From positions 15,788,672 through 15,852,671 of the forward strand of contig CM022669.1 of the NCBI GenBank assembly GCA_012295275.1: a stretch of 64,000 bases of DNA, in the 5' to 3' direction. The DNA is from Chrysomallon squamiferum (lineage: Eukaryota; Mollusca; Gastropoda; Neomphalida; Peltospiridae). This document shows, in pieces, positions 36,240 to 47,216 of the stretch; within the stretch, counting starts at the first letter, position 1; every line of letters starts with the position of its first letter. The notes beneath the pieces were generated by a model. That model did not search any database and was not told where the DNA came from. It saw nothing but the letters and a program-made list of their open reading frames with translations. The translations under genes were made by a program, and so were the position numbers.

Positions 36240-36850
36240 AGCAAACATAAGCTACCGACAGCGAGAAGAAACGATTGCTAAATTTAAATGTGCAGATGCC
36301 TGCTTTTGGCTTTCATCTGACGACTTCCCGGCGACGTTTTATTCAGTTATAACAAACTGGCAAGCATGGTCGCCGTTGCGTGTAACTTCAAATGACATAA
36401 AAAAAAACTAAAAAAAAAAAATAAACCTGATTTTTCTCGGTTTAGAGATTGTATCTTTTTGACAAATTGTTATTCGTGTTGTGGCATTGTTCAAATAACG
36501 AATGCTCGTTTCCACTGCTCTGTAGCAATTCAGTCATTTGTACATGTCAATCGAGGGGTATTCTGCGTTTCACCAGCCTCTTCCCGTACAACGTAGGCTA
36601 ACGAGTTATAGCTTTCAGCACGGCGCTTACAACTCCTCTGTATTTTTCGCGTGATTATGTTCGCTACACAAGTTCGTTAGGTGTGATTGTTCCTTTGATA
36701 GATGCATCTTTCGTTCCGCACGGCAAACCCGGTGCTGTCTAAATCATTTCGGTTCCGTCTGTTGAAAAAGCAGCTGCCGCTCGCCTAAAGTTTAATTGAT
36801 ATTGTTTCTTTGAACAGTATTAATAATAATTTGAAGTGTCATCTGTTACC
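36240..36850. promoter_or_regulatory. Complex CpG-containing segment, candidate regulatory DNA
   Basis: About 600 bp with almost no simple repeats, in strong contrast to both flanks. It includes CCCGGCGACG, GTACAACGTAGG, CACGGCGCTTAC, AAGCAGCTGCCGCTCGCC (an E-box CAGCTG) and AAAGTTTAATTGATATTG (homeodomain-type). No splice-supported coding frame is evident. Candidate conserved element; conservation is untested. Confidence 0.3.
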
Positions 36851-36917
36851 AGAGACAAAAAAAAAGGATTTTAAGGCCTGAATTAAGAACAATGATTCTT
36901 AGACGTCACTATACGCT

Positions 36918-36920
<3 letters not shown>

Positions 36921-36962
<42 letters not shown>

Positions 36963-37017
36963 AATATATATATATAAAAATTAAAGGGAAGAAAATATAA
37001 AAAAAATAAAATAAAAA

Positions 37018-37101
<84 letters not shown>
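36921..37101. repeat. (AC)n, TA runs and (GA)n
   Basis: (AC)n at 36921-36953, short TA runs, and (GA)n at 37031-37101. Confidence 0.97.
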
Positions 37102-37103
<2 letters not shown>

Positions 37104-37368
37104 AATAGTGTATGTAATTCCATTTGTTTATTTTTATCTTGTTTCTCTTTTTATTTTATTCAGTATTATAAGTTGTATTAAAACTTTTCATTACTATTAT
37201 ACTTTTTATTTTTGTTATCTTTTTATTATTTATTTTGTTTATATGTATTTTATTTTGTATTATTATTATGTTTTCTTGTTCTGTAATTTTCTTGTATTTA
37301 TATATAGTTATCATTTATTTTAACACTAAATTATGAATTAACTTCAGTCTTGCACAGTACAATTTAGA

Positions 37369-37428
<60 letters not shown>

Positions 37429-37700
37429 AAAACATGTTAAATTCTTAGTATCTTATCAAAAAATGTACGTATTAATATCAAATAACCAACTTCTTGGAAT
37501 TCCAAAAAAAAAAAAAATTCTACCTCAAAACAATAATATACATTTTCTCTTTTTTTTTTTTTTTCCGGAAGAATTCACAACATTCGGAATTGTTGGACGA
37601 GGATTTGCCAATATCAGTATCTCTCCAGTCTGAAATGTTGATTCGTAGAAACGAAAGAAAATCTTCTAATAATAATCAACACTAAAACAGTGAGAGAGTT
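37102..37700. repeat. T-rich DNA, (TAA)n and A/T tracts
   Basis: T-rich sequence to 37330, (TAA)n at about 37370-37418 then poly(A), and further A/T tracts at 37503-37564. Confidence 0.85.
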
Positions 37701-37704
37701 GTAG

Positions 37705-38045
37705 AAGTCGCGGGAGAGACGGATCTGCGTTAGGTAATTCTAGACGCCGGCAATATTCCGCGCCGCAGCTGTGTGTCGAAATACTGTTTTGTCTGAAAAC
37801 ACGTTTAACTGTCTTACCTGTTTTCTACATGCTAATTAGCGCACTGGGCCGTTTAAACAGCGCCGCCAAGGCTTTGGGGGAAACAGCGCGAGAGAATGCA
37901 GCCATTACTGCAGTGACATAAACGAATATCTGATAGGAAAAAATAAAACAGATGGCTTTCTTCAACAGCGCCACTTCGAGGCACTTAATAAATTTAATTG
38001 TCTGTGGTGTGAATTCGGGTCACGGGATTCGACAGTACTCGTTGA
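37705..38045. promoter_or_regulatory. Complex CpG-rich segment with palindromic homeodomain site
   Basis: This is the most GC/CpG-rich repeat-free stretch I noticed. It contains CGCGCCGCAGCTGTG (E-box CAGCTG at 37766-37771), the perfect palindrome GCTAATTAGC at 37831-37840 (paired homeodomain core), GTTTAAAC at 37851, AACAGCGCCGCC and TTTAATTGTC. No supported exon. It sits between low-complexity tracts, as a preserved island would. Candidate enhancer. Confidence 0.35.
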
Positions 38046-38083
38046 ACTTGTGTTCTTAGGCATTCGTAGCGAGCGTATTTTGT

Positions 38084-38084
<1 letters not shown>

Positions 38085-38169
<85 letters not shown>
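38085..38169. repeat. (CT)n microsatellite, about 85 bp
   Basis: Uninterrupted CT, directly adjoining the candidate regulatory island to its left. Confidence 0.98.
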
Positions 38170-38172
<3 letters not shown>

Positions 38173-38329
38173 CTGTGTGTACGTTTGTCTCTGCTTGTTT
38201 ATGAGAAGAAGAAGACGAAAACGTATAAAATAATATCCTAACACTTATCCTTAAGAATGGACATTAATATTTTTATTCCTTATCTCGTATGTTTATTTTT
38301 TTTATGTTATCTAACCGAGTATTAAATTT

Positions 38330-38640
38330 CAGCAGTTAATTAAAATACAAAAACAACAACAACAAAAACAACAACAACAAAAACAACAAAAAGAAAGTTC
38401 CGTAACAAAAAAAAAATAATAAAAACGAATAAGAATAATACGAATTAAAGAAGTTAAAATATAAGGAACAATGAAAGAAGAAATCATAAAAAAACACCTT
38501 TTTTGTACGATTTTTTATTTATTTATCAAATTGTTTATAATTTTTATTGTACCACAACGATCCAATTTTCATAAATCACCTTGCATATCATTATTTTTCT
38601 TTACTAGAAAAGTCGATGATACAAAAAAAAAAAATATATA

Positions 38641-38680
<40 letters not shown>
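38330..38680. repeat. CAA, A-rich and (TA)n low-complexity DNA
   Basis: CAA triplets with AAAA interruptions at 38349-38392, A-rich sequence, and (TA)n at about 38649-38678. Confidence 0.9.
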
Positions 38681-38681
<1 letters not shown>

Positions 38682-38689
38682 AAATTAAA

Positions 38690-39340
38690 TTTATCGACCG
38701 CAAATTAATTTCTAATTGTATCGAATTTATTTCTTTTCGTTAATTTCTTTTTATATATTTTTAACACATCTCTTTATAACTTTTTTTTTAACTGTATATA
38801 AATGACCACCCTACTGTCTATGTCAGTAACAGAATCCACCGCGTCATGCAACTCCACACACTGTGGGTTAATCAAATACACAAGAAAGACTTACCCGCTC
38901 GCTCATGGATTTGGGGAACAAAACTCATACACGATATCTTCAGGTTTCAAGGTGTCACACTTATCGGTGTAGAGAAGTTCTTCTGCATTAGTTGATAATT
39001 ATGGTTATCTGAAGATGTTAAATTTCGACTAAAAGCATAGTTTGTGCGCAATCTTGTCTGATTAAGGTCGGACCAAACTCGGCAAGTGCGGGTCAAGAGA
39101 GATAATGCCTCGTCTAGTCCAATTTCGTTGTAGGAAGGTTATTACGCTGTATTGGTGCTAAAGGTTTGTTAACACTAGACGATGTTTTGTTGTAATCCTT
39201 TCGGCTTGATATTTTTAACTTACAAGATATCTCATTTTCTTTTTGTTCATACTTTCATTTTTTTGTGTATGTGTGAATAAATGTGCACAGATATTTGTAT
39301 GTGTGAGCGTCCTTGTTATGTTATACTATGTCATATGATA
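38690..39340. other. Non-coding, nothing recognised
   Basis: Moderately complex between 38800 and 39180, with no supported feature. Confidence 0.5.
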
Positions 39341-39345
39341 CCATG

Positions 39346-39348
<3 letters not shown>

Positions 39349-39402
<54 letters not shown>

Positions 39403-39408
39403 TATATA

Positions 39409-39443
<35 letters not shown>
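39349..39443. repeat. (TA)n then (GT)n
   Basis: A TA run of about 45 bp, an interruption, then 32 bp of GT. Confidence 0.95.
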
Positions 39444-39445
<2 letters not shown>

Positions 39446-39449
39446 CGCC

Positions 39450-39915
39450 TGACTAAGTGCGGACATTTTTGTATGTCCATTTTATTTTTTATTTATTTAA
39501 TAGTTCTCATTTCAAAAAATTATTCTGTGAGTTATTTTACTCACAAACAATAGGAAATATACGCTGAAACTGCTATACACAAAACACTGATTACTACAGG
39601 GTAGAACTATTCGTATCTGTTAATCTTATTTTCAGTAAAGCCTTTAAATGTGTTGGCGTACACATATAAATTTAATGTGACTCTATACTCCCTTCAGAAA
39701 TGACTAAATAAAAAGATGTTTGCAAGACCCAGTAATTTTAATCAAGCTCGGAGACTTGTAATATTGTGTTAGTTAGCTGGTCAGAAGTAATTTAAATAAG
39801 TCTGTAACTCTGGATACGAAAAACAGTTTCAGGTAATGTAACTACTCGGACAGTTTAATAAAAAGAACAGATCCAAGCTTTCGGTAAAGGGACTGCAAAT
39901 TTGTCAGGATGGAAT
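39450..39915. other. Non-coding, nothing recognised
   Basis: No supported feature. Confidence 0.5.
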
Positions 39916-39916
39916 G

Positions 39917-39917
<1 letters not shown>

Positions 39918-39947
<30 letters not shown>

Positions 39948-40003
39948 GTGGTGGTGATGACATTTAAAATAAGAATAACAACAACAACAACAACAACAAT
40001 AAC

Positions 40004-40044
<41 letters not shown>

Positions 40045-40235
40045 TAATAATAATAGTAATAATAATAATACTAATAAACAGACAACAAATGTATGATATC
40101 TGTTTAAAATTTTGAAAAAAAATGAAGAAAAGATTGGTTTATTCGTTTAACAACAACAACAACAGTAATAATAATAAAAATAAAATAAGTATATAGACAA
40201 ACAAAAGAATAAATAAATAAATAAATATTATTATG
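39918..40235. repeat. (GAT)/(CAA)/(TAA) array
   Basis: GAT/GGT triplets at about 39918-39960, CAA then TAA triplets at about 39976-40072, CAA/TAA again at 40150-40180 and TAAA units at 40208-40228. Confidence 0.95.
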
Positions 40236-40239
40236 ATCA

Positions 40240-43200
40240 TGATGTGCAAACATTAAAGAATTGTGAATGACAGATGAATATAATTATGAATTCAGGTATG
40301 CACGAAAGTTTTGTTTTACTTACTTTTCTTTTCCACAAGATCGCACTTTATAAAACGGATTGAAAGATTCCAGAGTAGAGGACTGATCTTTAAGTGCTTA
40401 CCATTCTATCTCCAAATTAATTAATGATGGAAAATAAATACGGCGACAAATATTTGAAGGGAAAGAATAGTAACAATTAAACGATATTTGCTGTTTGTTT
40501 ACTGATGTCAGGATATTAGTGTTTTTAAATCAGTTAGAATCAAAGTTGTAATCGCAGAAATAAGTAAAACATAAATAAAAAAGTAAAGTACAAAAATAAC
40601 GAAGATATTTTTTATTTATATACATTCACAATATCCAAATTGAAAAATGTAAAAACATCTTATTTATTACATTAATTTTGTTGTTTTTTTCCTTGTGCTA
40701 CACATTGGTTTTAGATGTTCAAATACAGAGTATTTATGTATGATGAAAATGGAAAAGAATATTGAAATGTTGTAAAATTAAGAATAAACAAACAAACAAA
40801 TAAAAAATTAAAAATTAAATAAATAAATTTGAAAACAAACAAATAAACAAATAAATATATAAATAAATGAAATAAGTAAGTAAATACATAATCAAACAAA
40901 AAAACATATAATTACAAATATATTTTGTTTTAAACCATTATAATTCTTTTTTAAAACCAAATACTAAAATAATTACAGTTAAACTGAACAGAAACACCGT
41001 GCACAGAATATGTTCTATAGAAGTGTGCGGAAAAAAGGTGAAATTTCAAAACAAATGAGGTAGTTTCTCCTGAACGAACATGCAAACAAACATAAATAAT
41101 AACATACGTAAAATTAAATATATCCGTATACAGCGTTCAACATAATTATAAATAAACTAATCAATAAATATCGAAATATTTGTATCTGAAATTTCTTCTC
41201 TCTTTTTTAATTCAAAATCAAGAAAATATGTACAAGGGCATCTTCAGAGATCAGTATAAATTGCCATCAGCTTTGTTATAAATATAATTTGTTATCAGAT
41301 AATTATGTATACCTATCTATGAACAGAGAAACAGAGAGATCTTGAAATATTTCACTGATGTGTATAAGATATTATAAATGATAAAAGAAAAGCATTTAAT
41401 AATAAATAAATAAATAAATTTAGAAGAAAAAAAATAGCGTTATCAGTAAATCGTAAAAAACCCCATCTCATTCTAAGAAGCATTTTTTGTTTTGTTTCTA
41501 TTATGAAACTCGAAAAATATTAAATAAGAATAAATGTTTTGTAAGCTTCATAAAATACCACGCAATGGCAAACACGTGAAACGAGAAGGGGAGCTGATTC
41601 ACTTAATTATCAATCCAAAGATAACTTAATGTTCCGAAATGTCGATTAATTTAAGAGACAAAAAAAAGTTATACATACACACAAATATCTCATTAACTAA
41701 CACTCATTTTCGTTTTTCAAATCATATTTGACGTTTACACGTAATAAAAACTCTAAATGTTTCCAAAAAAGATTGATGTTAATAGCAAAGAGGTATATAA
41801 GAAAGAAAAAAAAAAGTTATCAAGAAGAAGATAAGTTTTTATTTGTTAATTATTGTTGACTTTATAGCTGTAAAAAAATTGATTTAAAATATTTTCTTCG
41901 GCGCGTGAAGCATGTAAAATAATATAATATAATATATTTAATATAATATAATGCAATATTTACGATTTACAGACACACACGCACGCACACACACGCATAC
42001 GCACAAATACACATACATACATACCCATACAATTCTGGTAACACCCCCTAAAAAAACAAAGTGTCTATGTATAGAAACATTATTTTATATCAGAAACGGA
42101 ATCAGCGTCATAAAAATTAACAGTAAAAAAATAAATAAATAAATAAATAAAAGGAAAAAAAAGAGGATTACATATAATGAAAATATATAACTGTTTTAAC
42201 AAAGTCCATTACTGTACAAAATCTTGTCATACTGATATAACTACATTAGCCTGTCAGCAAACGAGTATATTACACGATGTCACAGTTTTTTAAAAATCAT
42301 ACGTTTCCTTTTATCATGTTACCAGAATAATCTCCTCTTTATTTATAACCTATAGTGTGCTGATGGCTTCTATCTGACCAACTCCGCATAAATTATTTTT
42401 CAAAGTACTGACTATATATAGTATGGCAGTGAGTGTATCTTTATTTGAAAGAATAGCAATTTTATTACATCCAAGATGTTTGGCGATATCATGAAAAAAA
42501 ATTCTTGCATGAAATAAAATATCAAACAAATATACATATATAAATAAATGTCGATGAGAAAAATAACGCACAATTACAATGGTGCGACTGTCGAGTGAAT
42601 TCTACCGAACGTTAATATAAAATATAATATATAACAACAATGTATAGGAAATAATTGTCTGTACAAGTTGAAGAATAGTTCAAAAATAGTATTGCACCTC
42701 AACATTACAAGCAGAATATACAAATACGTATTTGGTTCGATTATAAAACTGTTCGTTAAAGAAGCTTTAGTGTAGAAAAGTCGTAAATTTCTGTCTTGCT
42801 GAGAAAACTTGAAAGAAGCATCGAAAGAATTTCTGTCTTCAAATCCGAAAGGAAAAAGAAGAAAAAGTAGGAGAAAAAAACATCCTGCTTCGTAGTACGT
42901 ACGAACGTATACGGACTGGAAGCAAAATAGAAACATTTCTCAGATTCGTGTGTAATCAAACTGGGGTAGGTTGGACTGGTTGTGGATGAACTTTGTTCTT
43001 GATAATGTATGAGGAACAACCAGCCAACTAAATGTTTCCATTGTGTGTTAACTAAACAGTGATAAACTACGTAATTTCGAAATGCTATGAAGTTTTTCTG
43101 CTGCCTCCAAATATGTTTTTTTTTTTTTTTTAATTCCATGTAAAAAAACACTGCGGCTTTGGTGTGTTGTATTTTATAACTGGTCGTACTGCTGCTGCTG

Positions 43201-43400
43201 GTTTATCGGGTGAATTGTTTTATTTTTTTCCATTAATATGATTTTTATAAAATTATTTTGTGAATTGTTGATTCAACTTTAAAATGTGTCAAAAGTCACA
43301 ATAACAACCGATGACCTCCAGCAAACAACGTGCAAAGTTTAATCGCAGGTCAAACGACCTTCACAGTGGTTCACTTAATCATCCATCTGATTACGTCTTC
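40240..43400. other. Intergenic AT-rich DNA between genes A and B
   Basis: No gene recognised. Repeats seen: TAAA/CAAA units at about 40785-40890, (ATAAT)n at about 41918-41952, ACAC/ACGC at 41972-42020 and (TAAA)n at about 42130-42152. Minus-strand frames at 42574-43151 are long but lack any domain, and their Phe-rich composition follows the A/T content. Confidence 0.55.
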
Positions 43401-43429
43401 TTCTGGAAATAATGAACACAGTGGCATCC

Positions 43430-43574
43430 AAATTTTATTATTATTCCTCGAGACGAAAATCTCTTTTATTATTTTTATTTATTTTTTTATTTTTTTTGGT
43501 TAAGTATATGTTCAGTCACACTGACTGATGAACTGAAAATCCAAAGACATGATTGTCCAAACAAAGTGATGACG
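43430..43574 (-). other. Probable 3' UTR of gene A with poly(A) signals
   Basis: Directly downstream of gene A's stop codon, several AATAAA hexamers occur on the minus strand (TTTATT on the plus strand at 43434-43439 and again between about 43464 and 43490). The transcript may end near 43400-43460. The exact cleavage site cannot be fixed. Confidence 0.4.
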
Positions 43575-43723
43575 TCATCTGGCGATGAAGATGATGCACA
43601 CGATGACTGCAAGGACTGTGAAGTTAAATGATGATTTTCCCTTCGTGCCACTAGAACCTATAATTTCGTCAGCAGTCTCTTTGTGTTTGATGTTCATGTC
43701 TCGCTTTTCATTGTTAGTTTCAG
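43575..43723 (-). CDS. Gene A: C-terminal exon with stalk, GPI-type tail and stop
   Basis: This 149-nt coding portion enters in phase 1 after a TATTTTTCAG acceptor and ends with TGA at 43575-43577. It encodes 48 residues: a polar, charged stalk (ETNNEKRDMNIKHKETADE), a small-residue patch GSSGTKGKSS and a final hydrophobic run FTVLAVIVCIIFIA ending in Arg. A small-residue cleavage site, a short polar spacer and a hydrophobic C-terminus with no cytoplasmic tail is the layout of a GPI-attachment signal. Many Dpr/zig proteins are membrane-tethered, some by GPI. It splices in phase to the Ig2 exon at 44299-44586 across a 575-nt intron. A single-pass helix with a one-residue tail is the alternative. 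Confidence 0.82.
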
Positions 43724-44089
43724 CTGAAAAATAAATGATATTACTGTAATGTGTTTTCACTTAATACGGAACACTATGTCAGATTCCAGTGTTTCGGAAA
43801 TTATCTTGGAAGAAGAATTAACGGTATTTTCCAGAAAAAGAAAAAAGGCTGAATGTAAATGATTTATTTTTCACGAGTGAAAATATAAAGAATTAGTTGT
43901 CGTCTGTAAATGGTGTTTAAATAAAACAGAATTATTTATTGCGAAAACATTTTTATTTTTTTTATTTTAACAAGGTGCCAGACAAATAGCACTGAAGCCA
44001 GTTTCCAGTAAAATGGTACAAACAATTAAGACCTATTATAGTTTCAATTTAACATGCTGATCATACCATTTTAGTGAAACAATACATAA

Positions 44090-44190
44090 CAAAAAGAAAG
44101 AAGAAGAAGAAGAAGAAGAAGAAGAATGAAAATGAAACAGAAGAATAAAATAAAATAAAATAAAATAAAATAAAATAAATTAATAAAATT
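44090..44190. repeat. (AAG)n and (AAAAT)n in gene A's last intron
   Basis: AAG triplets at about 44097-44126 and AAAAT pentamers at about 44147-44178. Confidence 0.95.
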
Positions 44191-44298
44191 AAAAGTTATC
44201 GGATGTTAAAGAATTCCTTCACCTGTTCCTTCTCTTAACTATAGAAAACATTAGGCAAAACGCAATTAACGTTAACCTATAGAAAACGGTGCACGTAC

Positions 44299-44586
44299 TG
44301 TTGAGTATGTTGACTTTCATGCTGGTTATCTGTTTGTCAGAAGTCCTGCAGACGTAAGTTCCTGAGTCCGACATGACCGTGCGACGTATTGTCAGCTGAC
44401 TGATGATGGTCTTGTCAACGAGGGACACGTCGATGGAAATACGCCGACGTATGTCAAACGAAGACATCTTGATGCCGTCCTTGAACCAGTCAATGGCGTC
44501 GGGTCTGTAGTCGTCGCCGGTGGCGTTGCAAGTCAGATGCAGTCTGTTCCCTTTCTCGACGAAACTCGTGCCAGCTATTCGAATAT
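44299..44586 (-). CDS. Gene A: exon encoding complete Ig domain 2
   Basis: This 288-nt exon enters and leaves in phase 1, with a TTTTTAAAG acceptor right of 44586 and CAACA/GTACGT donor left of 44299. It encodes DIRIAGTSFVEKGNRLHLTC (first Ig Cys), an NAT glycosylation sequon, DAIDWFKDG (core Trp), then ISQLTIRRTVMSDSGTYVC (second Ig Cys) and ends SMKVNILN. This is a full C2/I-set domain. The pattern LxLTC...W...LTI...DSGxYxC...V.VLN is that of the second Ig domain of Dpr/zig-8 proteins. The frame stays open through the donor to 44219, giving a possible alternative C-terminus if the intron is retained. Confidence 0.93.
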
Positions 44587-45006
44587 CTTTAAAAATATAC
44601 ATACACAAATAGCCTAATATAAATAAAGATATATATATATATATATACATAGATTAATATATAGTTTTATTAGTTAAAATATGCGAGACAATTTTCAAAT
44701 AACAGTAATTATTATCATCATCATCATCATCATCATCATCAACAATATTACCACCATGACGAAAATATTTGCAATGACGAATTCCAGAAAATGTCCTAAT
44801 AGATTTATGCACATTACGTTATAAATGAGTGTGCTATTTATTGATATATATTTTTGTGCTTATCCGAATCATTGTGTATTTTTTTCTTAATATTTATCTG
44901 CATATCCTTTTTTTGTATCTTATTATTTTTTTTCTCCAGTTTTAATATTAAATTATGTTCTGTCATTGTTACTTATCCATTCACATAGTATTTAACTCCG
45001 CATGGT

Positions 45007-45216
<210 letters not shown>

Positions 45217-45584
45217 AATATCTCTCTTTCATTTGAACAACAATATGATGATCGATAGATCGAAGGATGTACGTGTGTAGGTACGTATGAATGTATGATG
45301 AACGTATGTATATATGCAAGCATGTATATATGTTAGTGTGCCTTTTCATCAATATTCATCTCTCTCTATATAAGTCTGTCTCTGACTGTGTTTTCTATTT
45401 ATCTATCTTTATGTATCTGCCTCAGCTGTAGATTATAACATATTTCCAATAATGTGTCATCATAAACGTTTTCATTTTCTCCTCAATCGATGCCATAACA
45501 GGAACATACAGTACGCTAAATGAATACAACAATTATTATTATTTAGTTTTATTATATTCCTCCCTGAACCTAAAAATAACTGTT

Positions 45585-45766
<182 letters not shown>

Positions 45767-46679
45767 GACCACGACAACTAAAATCAACAACACATTTTTC
45801 TTTTTTAAATAAATGACTAAAGAAACAAGACGTAAATAATATTCTTGGTCTTGTTTTCGCAAAGTCCAAAGAACACTAGCAGACATTTGAATAAAACTCA
45901 GAAATGAACTTAACACTTTGGTGGCAAAAACATTATTATTCTGTTTCTTTCTAACGTAAAAAAAAGACCTCTAAAATTACGCAAACTTACGTGACTTATA
46001 GTCTAGGGAAATAGACATGAAAACAGACTTGAGAGTCTGATACACACAAACGCAGGTTATTTGATTTGAAGAGAATTGTTATCGACGAGTAACTTCATTT
46101 TTCTAATAACACAGAGGGACTGTATGGGGAATAGAAGCCCAGTCCGATCGATATACTTAAACTAGATTAACGGATGATAAGGACTGATGAAGAAATTGTG
46201 CAGAAAACAGTTATTCTGTTAATTTAGCATATGCCAAGGTTACAATTTCGTAATAAAATCGTTTATACAATTAGAATTCTTGGTTGTTTATAAAAATCGC
46301 TTTGTCTTGCGTTTCTTTTTTTTTTAAAATATTGTTATGGTACATGTCGCATCGTGTTGTAGTTAGAAAGCCTTGTTATACAACGTCGTTTGGGGAAAAA
46401 AATAAGAAGAAAAAAAGGAGAAGAAATATTCAAAAAATAGTAAATTTAAAATCCGAGAATACTCCAGAAAAGCATTCAAGGAAACGCTCAAATATGCGAT
46501 TACATACAAATGTATGAACGTACTCGCTCACGCACACACATATACAAATACACATACACAGAAAAAGAGAGAGAGAGAGAGAGCCAGACAGAGAGGGAGG
46601 GACATGATAAATACGTTCAGTGTTTTTAATTAAACTTTGGCCAACCATTAAATTTCAAACACCGAAGCTATTCGAGTAA

Positions 46680-46960
46680 AAAAATTATACCGGAGAAAAT
46701 ATTGACGTCCGATTTCCTAGCGCCATTTCCCCCGATTTCTCTCAATTTCTTTGATCAAGGGGCTCAGCATTAAACTCTCTCACAATCCAGCGGATAAAAC
46801 TAAATCTACTCTCCAGGCAATGAAGCGATTTGCCATTTAAGTCTGGGCAATTTCCAGAATATTAAGATAATTTAGAGAAAACCATAGTCGCATAACGAGC
46901 TAGATATTACAGGATTTTCAATAAATCATTCTGCAAAGTAAGTAAATTTTGTCTTCGTAA
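46680..46960. promoter_or_regulatory. Repeat-poor intronic segment with TCF-like site
   Basis: CTTTGATCAAGG at 46749-46760 contains the TCF/LEF core CTTTGATC on one strand, and its complement reads CCTTGATCAAAG. The surrounding 280 bp lack simple repeats and coding potential. The remainder includes CTAGCGCCATTTCCC. Candidate intronic enhancer of gene A; inference only. Confidence 0.25.
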
Positions 46961-47186
46961 AATATAGTCTCTTCTTTTATGATTTTTTTTCTCTTTAATT
47001 TCTTTATGTTATTAATTACATACTTGGATATGGTTTGCCAAAAATCATTTCAGTGCATACAATATATTTTGTATATATGTACACATGTATGTATGTATGT
47101 ATGTATGTGTGCATGTCTATCTGTTTGTATGTATTCACACTTCACACACAGACACACACACAAACAAATATAAATATAATACAAAC

Positions 47187-47216
47187 CTGAAGTAAGTTCT
47201 GGATCAACGGGCCTAT
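47187..47216 (-). CDS. Gene A: 30-nt linker microexon between Ig1 and Ig2
   Basis: The minus strand reads TTTTCTTTTCAG, then a 30-nt exon, then GTTTGT. With phase 1 on both sides it encodes (Asp)-RPVDPELTS. It exactly bridges the phase-1 end of the Ig1 exon (51392) and the phase-1 start of the Ig2 exon (44586). A Pro-rich inter-Ig hinge is what is expected there. The polypyrimidine tract is excellent. Because length is a multiple of three and phases are equal, skipping would simply shorten the hinge by ten residues. Confidence 0.75.
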
